Source: Lachnospiraceae bacterium
GTDB lineage: Bacteria > Bacillota > Clostridia > Lachnospirales > Lachnospiraceae
Length of the DNA: 64,000 nucleotides
NCBI GenBank assembly: GCA_024696005.1
Contig: JAILHF010000051.1
Span: forward strand, 186,001-250,000
Reading direction: 5' to 3'
The position numbers were made by a program, and so were the translations under genes. Below the pieces are notes generated by a model. It was not told where the DNA came from. It did not search any database and was given only the letters and a program-made list of their open reading frames with translations. Positions 9,279 to 16,876 of the stretch are shown in pieces. Positions within the stretch are counted from its first letter, which is position 1; each line of letters begins with the position of its first letter.

Positions 9279-9839
9279 TTATTTTTCTCTCTTCCGGCAG
9301 CTTTCCGCCATCCCCTTCAGCGTTGCGTAAAAACTCTCCGCAAAGCGCTTGTGCACATCCCGGGAAAGCACGGGCATGTCCCGTTCCAGCCAGCGGCATA
9401 CCAGGCCCTCCAGGGCACATTCATAAAAGCCGCAGATGTAGCGCAGGTCCTCTTCCGTCAGACCCAGTCCCTCGGTCTCCCTGCGCACATAAGGATCCAC
9501 GAATTCCGCAGACAGGCGGTTCAGATAAGCGGTAAAGCGCTCGCGATGCGTGGAATGGTAGATATTTTCGACCGCCTTCTTATGCTCCACGAGAAAAGCG
9601 ACGCGCCGTTCGTAATCCTCCGTGATATCGCTTGCACCCTCCTCTTCCGCAAATCTTGCATCTTCCCGTTCAAACAGGGAATCCAACAGCTCATAGAGAT
9701 CGGCGAAATGATAATAGAAGGTATTGCGGTTGATGCCCAGGCCATCACAGATCTCGGTCACCGTGATGCGGTCGGGTGATTTCTGTTCCAGAAGTGTGAG
9801 CACATGGTCGAGTATCATGTCCTTTGTGATCTTTGCCAT
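9279..9839 (-). CDS. TetR-family transcriptional regulator
   Basis: The product has 186 residues from the ATG at 9839, which has AAGGAG 7 bases upstream; the longer frame back to 9917 overlaps the next gene and lacks a ribosome site. The N-terminal 50 residues form the TetR helix-turn-helix (ITVTEICDGLGINRNTFYYH, with FYYHF typical of the recognition helix end). The rest is all-helical ligand-binding and dimer domain without recognisable ligand motifs. It lies 14 bases downstream of a second TetR gene, so the two are probably co-transcribed. The targets may be the MMPL operon or the adjacent surface protein; neither is shown directly. Confidence 0.9.
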   Translation of the reverse strand: MAKITKDMILDHVLTLLEQKSPDRITVTEICDGLGINRNTFYYHFADLYELLDSLFEREDARFAEEEGASDITEDYERRVAFLVEHKKAVENIYHSTHRERFTAYLNRLSAEFVDPYVRRETEGLGLTEEDLRYICGFYECALEGLVCRWLERDMPVLSRDVHKRFAESFYATLKGMAESCRKREK

Positions 9840-9853
9840 TGTTGTCTCCTTTC

Positions 9854-10453
9854 TCAGCATTCGTAAAGCGCAAGGATCCCCTGTACCGTTCCCAGCAGGT
9901 GGGGCTTCAGCTCCCATATGGGCACGGGAACGTTTTCGATGATCGCGCTGTAGCTGGCGCTTCCGATCAGTTCAAAGATCAGATAGATCAGGATCTCGGG
10001 GTCGCGGTACTGCTTCTTCGAATGTGCCAGGTTCTGACGCACCTTTTCGCGTATCTCCGGCACCTCCCCGTCGGAATCCCCTCTCTGGAACACGCCGAAA
10101 TTGAGGTTCTTTACAAGGAAGAAGGTAAGCGTGCGGTCCTCCGCCAGGATGTCGATGATATTGGAAGCGAGCCTGAGCACCAGTTCCTCAAACTCCGTTT
10201 CTTCCGAAACGCCCGATTCCTCCCAGGCCCGGTGCAGGAACTGTTCGGCTTTGTGCACCGTGATGATGGTACGCAGATCATACTTATCCTTAAAGTACAG
10301 ATAAAAGGTCCCCTTCGCCACCCTGGCTTTCTCGACGATGTCGGCGATCGAGGTGTTTCCGAAGCCCTGCTCGGTAAAGAGTTCAAAAGCCGCATCCATC
10401 AGTGAATTCTTCTTCTTTTTCTTTTTTAATTCGGTTTTGCTGTCCTGTTCCAT
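9854..10453 (-). CDS. TetR-family repressor of the divergent MMPL operon
   Basis: The product has 199 residues. AAGGAGG stands 6 bases before the ATG. A Lys-rich N-terminal tail (KKKKKK) precedes a classical TetR DNA-binding domain: AAFELFTEQGFGNTSIADIV, then KGTFYLYFKDKYDL. The C-terminal helical domain differs from that of its neighbour, so they are not recent duplicates. The divergent gap holds two copies of TGACCGwTGGTCA, one over its own -35 and one just downstream of its -10, so autorepression and repression of the transporter are likely. MMPL/RND pumps are often controlled by such divergent TetR genes, with a pump substrate as inducer. Confidence 0.93.
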   Translation of the reverse strand: MEQDSKTELKKKKKKNSLMDAAFELFTEQGFGNTSIADIVEKARVAKGTFYLYFKDKYDLRTIITVHKAEQFLHRAWEESGVSEETEFEELVLRLASNIIDILAEDRTLTFFLVKNLNFGVFQRGDSDGEVPEIREKVRQNLAHSKKQYRDPEILIYLIFELIGSASYSAIIENVPVPIWELKPHLLGTVQGILALYEC

Positions 10454-10470
10454 GCGCTTCCTCCTTTTTC

Positions 10471-10492
10471 AGACAGATTTCAAAATCTGTCT
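10471..10492. promoter_or_regulatory. 22-base inverted repeat in the TetR leader
   Basis: Arms AGACAGATTT and AAATCTGTCT are perfect 10-base complements around CA. The site lies between the TetR start (10453) and its promoter, so it would be in the 5' UTR or serve as a DNA operator. Its sequence differs from the TGACC sites, suggesting another regulator, possibly the second TetR. Confidence 0.5.
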
Positions 10493-10494
10493 AT

Positions 10495-10507
10495 TGACCG
10501 TTGGTCA
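10495..10507. promoter_or_regulatory. TetR operator copy 1
   Basis: TGACCGTTGGTCA is a 5-3-5 palindrome. It lies downstream of the leftward promoter and about where the rightward -35 should be, so a bound repressor would block both. Confidence 0.7.
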
Positions 10508-10520
10508 TTTTTGCGTTATC

Positions 10521-10552
10521 TATAATTTATCACAGAAATGACCGATGGTCAA
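10521..10552. promoter_or_regulatory. Overlapping divergent promoters (TetR leftward, MMPL rightward)
   Basis: Leftward: TTGACC (10547-10552) and TAAATT (10524-10529) with 17-base spacing, serving the TetR gene. Rightward: TATAAT at 10521-10526 serving the MMPL gene; its -35 is poor and falls within operator copy 1. The -10 boxes overlap, so the two promoters probably exclude each other. Confidence 0.65.
10539..10551. promoter_or_regulatory. TetR operator copy 2
   Basis: TGACCGATGGTCA differs from copy 1 by one central base; the centres are 44 bases apart. It overlaps the leftward -35 and the start region of the rightward transcript. Confidence 0.7.
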
Positions 10553-10577
10553 GTTTAGAAAAAAGGGAGTGAGGATA

Positions 10578-12680
10578 ATGAACCGTATTGCAAAAGGAAT
10601 CGTAAAAGCGCGTCACATCATCCTGATCGCCGCCATCCTGCTTCTGGTGCCCTCCGTTCTGCTTTATGCAAAAACGAAGGTGAACTACGACATGCTGAGC
10701 TACCTGCCCAGGGATATCGACACCATGAAGGGCCAGGACATCCTGGTAGACGAATTCGGGACCGGTGCCTTTTCCATGGTGATCGTGGAAGGCATGAACG
10801 ACAAGGATGTATCCGCATTGAAAGAAAAGATCGCTGATGTGGCGCATGTCAAAAAAGTCATCTGGTATGACAGCTTCATGGATCTGTCCATACCGAAAGA
10901 GATGCTCCCCGATGAAGTGCAGGACATCTTCAGCAGGGAAAATGCCACCATGCTCTTTGTGCTCTTTGATGACACCTCCAGCTCCGACCCGGTGCTCGCC
11001 GCGGTCAGGGACATCCGCAGGATCTGCGATGAACGCTGTTTCGTGTCGGGCATGAGCGGTGTGCTGGTGGACACCCAGGATCTCTCCGATAAGGAGACGC
11101 CCATCTATGTAGGGCTTGCGGTGCTCTGTTCGGTGATCGTCCTGTCCGTTTCGATGGACTCCTTCCTGGTGCCTTTCCTCTTTCTGGCAAGCATCGGAAT
11201 GGCGATCCTCATAAACATGGGAAGCAACTACTTCCTCGGGCAGGTCTCCTATGTGACAAAGGCTCTGGCTGCGGTGCTGCAGCTGGGTGTCACGATGGAT
11301 TACTCCATCTTCCTCTGGCACAGCTATGAAGAAGAAAAAGCAAAATGCGAAGACAAGAAAGAAGCCATGGCAAACGCCATCTCTTCCACCTTTACTTCAG
11401 TGCTGGGAAGCTCCGTCACCACCATCGCCGGTTTCGTGGCGCTCTGCTTCATGAGCTTTACCCTGGGCCTGGACATCGGCGTGGTCATGTCCAAGGGCGT
11501 GCTCATCGGTGTGATCAGCTGCGTGACCGTGCTGCCTTCGATGATCCTGATCTTTGACAAGGCCCTTGAAAAGACCAGACACCGTCCGCTGATCCCGGAG
11601 CTTACCCGTCTGGGCGGCTTCGTGCAGAAGCATTACCGTCTGTTCCTGGTCCTGTATCTGATCCTGCTGGTTCCTTCGGTCTACGGCAACAACCATGTGG
11701 GCGTGTACTATAATCTGGATTCCACGCTTCCGAAGGAGCTGCCCAGCATCGTGGCAAACGAAAAGCTTAAAGACGAATTCCAGATGAGCACAACGCACAT
11801 GCTGATGCTGGATGCGAATCTTCCGGAAAAGGAAGTGCGCTCGCTGGCAAGTGAACTGAAGAAGATCGACGGCGTGAAATACGTCCTGGGCATGGATACC
11901 GTAAAGGGTGCCGGTCTCCCGGCCGAGATGGTTCCGGATGAGCTCAAGGAAGCCCTTTCCAATGAATACTGGCAGATTTGTTTGATCGGCTCGGAATACC
12001 AGGTTGCTTCCAAAGAATCGGGCCTGCAGTGCGACGAGATCGCCGCTACGGCAAAACGTTATGACCGCAGCTCGATGCTCGTGGGCGAAGCACCGGGCAC
12101 CGAAGATCTGATCAAGACCACGAACCGGGATTTCACGACCGTGAGCTCCGCATCAATCGGCATCGTGTTCGCCATCATCCTGCTGGTATTCCGCTCCGCT
12201 TCCATTCCGGTGATCCTGGTTGCGGTGATCGAGGGCGGCATCCTCTTTAACATGAGCGTTCCTTTCTATACCGGGACCTCGCTGCCCTTTGTGGCAAGCA
12301 TCGTGATCGGTACCATACAGCTCGGCTCCACCGTCGACTATGCGATCCTGATGACCACACGTTATCTGAAGGAACGCCGCGGCGGACTTGACAAGAAGGA
12401 AGCGATACGGATCGCGGTCCGGACCTCGGCCAAATCGATACTGGTCAGTGCCCTCTCCTTCTTTGCGGCGACGATCGGCGTGGGGCTTTACTCAAAGATC
12501 GACATGATCAGCGCCCTGTGCATCCTGATGGCAAGAGGCGCGATCGTGAGCATGGTGTGCGTGATCTTTGTGCTGCCGAGTTTCCTGATGATCTTCGACG
12601 GCCTGATCCTGAAGACGACCATGAGCGAACACAGCAAAAAACTGAAGCATTCAAACAAGCCTGCAGATGCAGGGATCTGA
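10578..12680 (+). CDS. MMPL/RND-family membrane transporter
   Basis: The start at 10578 gives 700 residues and has GGGAGTGAGG upstream. The earlier ATG at 10545 lies within the operator, so I reject it. The protein has two homologous halves, each with a first helix, a large extracytoplasmic loop and a cluster of about five helices. The proton-relay Asp-Tyr pairs of MMPL proteins are visible in both halves: LGVTMDYSIFLWHS and LGSTVDYAILMTTR. The family exports lipids, glycolipids or drugs using the proton gradient. The next gene begins 17 bases later and encodes a large extracellular lipoprotein, so the pair probably forms one envelope machine. Transcription starts from the TetR-controlled promoter at 10521. 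The substrate is not known. Confidence 0.94.
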   Translation: MNRIAKGIVKARHIILIAAILLLVPSVLLYAKTKVNYDMLSYLPRDIDTMKGQDILVDEFGTGAFSMVIVEGMNDKDVSALKEKIADVAHVKKVIWYDSFMDLSIPKEMLPDEVQDIFSRENATMLFVLFDDTSSSDPVLAAVRDIRRICDERCFVSGMSGVLVDTQDLSDKETPIYVGLAVLCSVIVLSVSMDSFLVPFLFLASIGMAILINMGSNYFLGQVSYVTKALAAVLQLGVTMDYSIFLWHSYEEEKAKCEDKKEAMANAISSTFTSVLGSSVTTIAGFVALCFMSFTLGLDIGVVMSKGVLIGVISCVTVLPSMILIFDKALEKTRHRPLIPELTRLGGFVQKHYRLFLVLYLILLVPSVYGNNHVGVYYNLDSTLPKELPSIVANEKLKDEFQMSTTHMLMLDANLPEKEVRSLASELKKIDGVKYVLGMDTVKGAGLPAEMVPDELKEALSNEYWQICLIGSEYQVASKESGLQCDEIAATAKRYDRSSMLVGEAPGTEDLIKTTNRDFTTVSSASIGIVFAIILLVFRSASIPVILVAVIEGGILFNMSVPFYTGTSLPFVASIVIGTIQLGSTVDYAILMTTRYLKERRGGLDKKEAIRIAVRTSAKSILVSALSFFAATIGVGLYSKIDMISALCILMARGAIVSMVCVIFVLPSFLMIFDGLILKTTMSEHSKKLKHSNKPADAGI

Positions 12681-12697
12681 AAAAGGAGGATAAAGTT

Positions 12698-15184
12698 ATG
12701 AAGAGAAAAGATGTATTGCGTTTACTGGCGGGCATTTCCGCAAGCCTTTGCATGACAGCCTGCAGCGCAGCAGGCACCGTGCTCCCGACGCCGCAGAAGG
12801 CCGAGGCAACCGAAGAGACCGGCGATGAAGATCTGCTGATGGAAGCCATGGAACAGGTGGTTCCTTCCCACTCCTCTTCCGCCGGAAAGAGCGAGACCGT
12901 GTATGTCCTGAAAGACGCAGACGGCGACACCTCGCAGGTGATCGTTTCCGACCAGTTGAAAAACCGCTACGGCGATACCACGATCACGGACAGCACGGAG
13001 CTCGATAACATCACGAACGTGAACGGTTACGGTGATTACAGTGCAAACAGCGACGGGACGATCACCTGGGAAGCCGACGGCAGCGATGTGTTCTACCGCG
13101 GCACCACCGAGAAGGAGCTCCCCCTGGATGTCAACATCAGCTATGAATTGGACGGCGTGCCCGTAAGCGCCGAAGAGATCGCCGGAAAGAGCGGCCATGT
13201 GACCATCTGCCTGGATTACGAGAACAAGACTTCCGAGACCGTGACCGTGGACGGCGAGGAATACGAAGTGAGCGTCCCCTTCGCGGTCATGAGCGGCATG
13301 CTCCTTCCCAACGACCATTTCAGCAATGTGGAAGCCGAAAACGGCCGTGTGATCAACGAAGGCAGCAAGCAGATCGTGGTAGGGCTTGCCTATCCGGGAC
13401 TGCGGGACAGCCTGGACTGGGATGACGTGATCGAGCGCAGCAGCAACGAGGAAGCCAAAGAAAAGCTGGAAGAAGTAAACTTCCCGGAATACGTCCGCAT
13501 CGATGCTGATGTGACGGATTTCGAACTGGGCATGACCGTGACACTGGCCGGCTGTGATCTGCTGCAGCAGGCAGACGTCGAGGACGGACTGGATCTGTCG
13601 GAAGTGCAGGACAAGATGAACGAATTGCGTGACGGTTCGCAGCAGCTCGTGGACGGCAGCGCGAAGCTCAAGGACGGAAGCAGCGAGCTGTTAAGCGGAA
13701 GCAACGCTCTCGCGGACGGCAGCAGGAAACTTACCGACGGTGCTGCTGCTCTCTCAGACGGCGCAGGCAGGCTTTATGACGGAACCGCAAGCCTCAAGGA
13801 CGGTGCTGACACACTTTATGACGGTGCCGAAAGCTTAAAGAACGGAACATCGGATCTTTACAAGGGAAGCTCGGATCTGAAGGACGGCAGCGCAAAGCTC
13901 TCCGACGGTGCAGGCAGGCTCTATGACGGCGTGGTCAGCTATACCGACGGCGCAAAAAGCATCAGCGACGGCGCGGACAAGCTTGCAGACGGAACCAAAA
14001 ACGCGAAGGAAGGTGCCGACAAGCTCCGCGCAGCCCTCTCCGCAAACGACATCAGGGGGAATGCCGGCAAGATCTCGGACGGTGCGGCAGCTCTGAGTGC
14101 AGGTATCGCCCAGCTCGAGAGCAGCCTGACGGACGGCCTTGCAAACAGCAGTGCGCAGATGCAGCAGGCTGCAACGCTCCTGGGCGGTGTGGCTTCCTGG
14201 ATGGGACAGACCATGGACGCCATTGATGCCTACGGTGCGATCCCGGCCGAAAACCTGGCGATTCCCGATGAATTGGCCCCCTACTCCGATGTGCTCGCTT
14301 CGCTCTGCGGAAAAAGCCTGACGGATTGCCAGAATGCCCTGATCAGCTATAACAGTCTTCATTATGCCTATGTCAGCGCGCCCGATTCCGTGGACGCAGC
14401 CGCGCTTGCAAATGCCTGTGCCAGCTGCAGATCGATCGCCGCAGCCTGTGAAGGCGAAGCGGCCGTTTATCAGGGCATGATCGGAAGCCTTTCGGAACTT
14501 GGCGGAAATGCCGGCAGCGGCATCGCGGCCCTGAAGGAAGGCGCCGAAAACCTGGCGGCAGGCGCGAAAGCATTCGGTGACGGCATCGGTGCTCTGGCTG
14601 ACGGTGTCGATCAGCTCGGCGGCGGTCTGGACGCTCTTTCCGATGGCGCCGACAAGCTTTCCGCAGGCGTTAAGACCCTTGTCGCCAACAACGGCGCTCT
14701 TATTCAGGGGGCTTCGGATCTGAAGGATGGCGCCAGAGCCTTGAGCGACGGAGCAGGAACGCTTTGTGACGGAACGGGACGTCTGAATGACGGTGCTTCC
14801 GCTCTTTACGACGGCATCGGACAGCTCCGCGACGGTGCGGGCGAGCTGAAGGACGGCGCCGGAAGCCTCAAAGGCGGCTGCGCGGATCTCTATGACGGCA
14901 GTGTGACACTTGACGACGGGATCGGGAAACTGAACGCCGGCATGGCAAGCCTGGACGAAGGCGTGGCCGAGCTTCGGGACGGCATGATCCGTCTGGACGA
15001 GGAAGGCATTCAGGAGATCACGAAGCTTCTCGGCGACAATGCAGCCGAAGTCCTGAACCGTTTCAAGGCCGTAAAGGAAGCCGGAAAGAACTACACTTCC
15101 TTCAGCGGTGCCCTGGACGATGAAGAAGACGCCGACAACAGCGTGCGCTTCATCTACAAGACCGGAGCCGTAAGCACAAAATAA
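12698..15184 (+). CDS. Large lipoprotein with X-X-X-Leu-X-X-Gly heptad repeats
   Basis: The start at 12698 (828 residues) has AAGGAGG 8 bases upstream; the longer frame starting inside the MMPL gene is an artefact. A lipoprotein signal ends at CMTAC. Residues of about 45-300 form a globular domain seen in YhgE/Pip-type proteins. Residues of about 310-470 and 610-780 are near-perfect 7-residue repeats (LSDGAGRLYDG, LKDGADTLYDG), split by a helical insert rich in Ala, Gln and Ser. The C-terminal YTSFSG...VRFIYKTG segment matches the region just before the membrane part of YhgE/Pip proteins, but here the protein ends without that part. I infer that the long repeat rod spans the wall and works with the MMPL pump. 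The repeat is known as TIGR03057. The substrate is unknown. Confidence 0.9.
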   Translation: MKRKDVLRLLAGISASLCMTACSAAGTVLPTPQKAEATEETGDEDLLMEAMEQVVPSHSSSAGKSETVYVLKDADGDTSQVIVSDQLKNRYGDTTITDSTELDNITNVNGYGDYSANSDGTITWEADGSDVFYRGTTEKELPLDVNISYELDGVPVSAEEIAGKSGHVTICLDYENKTSETVTVDGEEYEVSVPFAVMSGMLLPNDHFSNVEAENGRVINEGSKQIVVGLAYPGLRDSLDWDDVIERSSNEEAKEKLEEVNFPEYVRIDADVTDFELGMTVTLAGCDLLQQADVEDGLDLSEVQDKMNELRDGSQQLVDGSAKLKDGSSELLSGSNALADGSRKLTDGAAALSDGAGRLYDGTASLKDGADTLYDGAESLKNGTSDLYKGSSDLKDGSAKLSDGAGRLYDGVVSYTDGAKSISDGADKLADGTKNAKEGADKLRAALSANDIRGNAGKISDGAAALSAGIAQLESSLTDGLANSSAQMQQAATLLGGVASWMGQTMDAIDAYGAIPAENLAIPDELAPYSDVLASLCGKSLTDCQNALISYNSLHYAYVSAPDSVDAAALANACASCRSIAAACEGEAAVYQGMIGSLSELGGNAGSGIAALKEGAENLAAGAKAFGDGIGALADGVDQLGGGLDALSDGADKLSAGVKTLVANNGALIQGASDLKDGARALSDGAGTLCDGTGRLNDGASALYDGIGQLRDGAGELKDGAGSLKGGCADLYDGSVTLDDGIGKLNAGMASLDEGVAELRDGMIRLDEEGIQEITKLLGDNAAEVLNRFKAVKEAGKNYTSFSGALDDEEDADNSVRFIYKTGAVSTK

Positions 15185-15207
15185 ACCGGTCGATGCGTAA
15201 ATCAAAA

Positions 15208-15241
15208 AGACTGCCGCTGAAATTGCGGCAGTCTTTTTTTG
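15208..15241. terminator. Bidirectional intrinsic terminator
   Basis: Arms AGACTGCCGC and GCGGCAGTCT enclose TGAAATT, with A5 on the left and T7 on the right. It ends the MMPL operon and the converging hydrolase operon. Confidence 0.95.
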
Positions 15242-15256
15242 TTCGCTTTTTTGAAA

Positions 15257-16858
15257 TTATTCCCTCTTGAACTGCGAAATGAACTTCCAGGCGTTCTCGC
15301 AGCTGTGGTGGCGGCATTCATGCTGCTGTCCGCTCACACTTGCAAAAGCCGTGCGGCAGACGCCGTCCTCGCTGTCGTAATAACGCACGGTCAGTACGCT
15401 TCCCCTGGATTCATCCGGGATCTCTTCCACGCGGTCACCGGGAATGCCGTAGAACGGATCCTCCCACTTGTCTTTTTCCGCAAAGGAAACATCGAAACGG
15501 CATTTCAGCTTGTTGGTCGCAGCCACATACTGCACGCGGTCCAGGCAGGTCTCGGCCTGGGAGGGCAGCTCGGGCAGCGGTGAAGCCTCACCGCCCGAAT
15601 AAAAGACCGGAACAGGATGTTCGGTATTGAGCTTCGGATCACCGAGCGAAAGACCGAAGGGGTTCTCCTTGACCGGGAACAGCGCACTGGCGGGGGCAAG
15701 CCCGGCAAAGACCAGCGGATATTCCTGGTACAGATCCCAGGTCTTGCCGCTTCCCATCGAAAAGCCGCCGGCATAGATGCGCTTTTCATCGATCCTGTAT
15801 TTTTTCTTGAGGTCTTCGATCAGTTCCATCACTTCCGTCGGACGCACTTCCAGATGATCGTCCACGGCGACATAAAGGAAATCGTGATCGTGGCACACTT
15901 CCCACCAGCCGGAAACAAAGGTCAGATACATGGAGCAGTCTCCGCCGCCGTGGAAGCCCAGCATCAAAGGAACCGGCCCCTTGTCCATGATCCCCTTGTT
16001 GTAATAGACGAAATAGCCCACTTTGTGAGTCGGCTGATCCTTGTAGCGGCCCTTGTTGTCCGGAGAAGTATGAACCTCAGTGCAGCCCGCTTCCTCCACC
16101 ATGCCAAGCTCCTCGAAATCAGGCTCGAGATCGACCTTTCCGACCCACATCTTGAACTTTTTGACAAAAGCCTCGAAATCGGCACATACATCAGCCGCAT
16201 CCTTCACAAGCAGATGTTCAAAGCCTTCAAACGCTTTGTTGATCTCGGCGCTGTTGGCGATGCTCATCACGGGAATGTCCGTTCGCTCCGGCGCGGGAAC
16301 GATGCTCAGCCGCTCCAGGGAGCACATGGCCGGCGTGATCTCGCCCGGTCCCCAGAGATATTCGCCCTGTATCGTCTTTAACAGCTCTCTTGCGATGTAG
16401 TCCGCAGACTTTCCGTAGCCATACAGATCCGCACGGAAAATGGCTCCGCGGATGAAATAGCCCTTGAACTCCCCGCTGAAGAAATCCGTGATGCTCACGA
16501 TGCCGTCTTTGTACTCGGGATGATTCTTCGTATTTGCGATCAGCTCACGGTAAAGCTCTGCATCAGCCTTATCCCAGCCGCCTTCACAGCGCGGATACAC
16601 AAAAAGAACGGAGGAGTCCACGGCCGAAGCGATCTTTGCAAAGCCTTTTTCTTCCGCAAAGGCTACCGCTTCCTCCATGCTCATCCGTTCCTCTTCGAGT
16701 ACCGTCAGCATCGGCGCACGGAAGCCGTAATTGTTCACCGCTCCGTCGACTGGTGTGGCCGGCAGGTAAACCTTGAGGAAAAAGTTCTCATACTCCTGTT
16801 CCCAGCATTTCCCCCCGTTTGGAAGCCGCTTCACTTCCGGTCTTGTCATGATCCCCAT
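15257..16858 (-). CDS. Alpha/beta-hydrolase (esterase/PHB-depolymerase-like), two-part
   Basis: The protein has 533 residues; the start has AAAGGAG upstream. The C-terminal half (residues of about 265-533) is a clear esterase fold: an oxyanion strand LMLGFHGGGD, the nucleophile elbow GGFSMGS (Ser367) and a late His-rich stretch (HECRHH) offering the catalytic base. The N-terminal half looks like a second, degenerate hydrolase-like domain with VLFVYPRCEGGW but no GxSxG elbow. There is no signal peptide, so it should be cytoplasmic. It follows the HD-GYP gene by 18 bases and ends at a shared terminator, so it is the last gene of that transcript. Substrates may be acyl esters; nothing in the sequence fixes this. 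Confidence 0.8.
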   Translation of the reverse strand: MGIMTRPEVKRLPNGGKCWEQEYENFFLKVYLPATPVDGAVNNYGFRAPMLTVLEEERMSMEEAVAFAEEKGFAKIASAVDSSVLFVYPRCEGGWDKADAELYRELIANTKNHPEYKDGIVSITDFFSGEFKGYFIRGAIFRADLYGYGKSADYIARELLKTIQGEYLWGPGEITPAMCSLERLSIVPAPERTDIPVMSIANSAEINKAFEGFEHLLVKDAADVCADFEAFVKKFKMWVGKVDLEPDFEELGMVEEAGCTEVHTSPDNKGRYKDQPTHKVGYFVYYNKGIMDKGPVPLMLGFHGGGDCSMYLTFVSGWWEVCHDHDFLYVAVDDHLEVRPTEVMELIEDLKKKYRIDEKRIYAGGFSMGSGKTWDLYQEYPLVFAGLAPASALFPVKENPFGLSLGDPKLNTEHPVPVFYSGGEASPLPELPSQAETCLDRVQYVAATNKLKCRFDVSFAEKDKWEDPFYGIPGDRVEEIPDESRGSVLTVRYYDSEDGVCRTAFASVSGQQHECRHHSCENAWKFISQFKRE

Positions 16859-16876
16859 AGAATTCTCCTTTCTGTT

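Noticed and set aside
13620-15000. DNA repeat array or CRISPR-like pattern in the heptad lipoprotein gene
   Set aside because: The repeats are protein-level 7-residue units with varied codons inside one open frame; no constant direct repeat with spacers exists.
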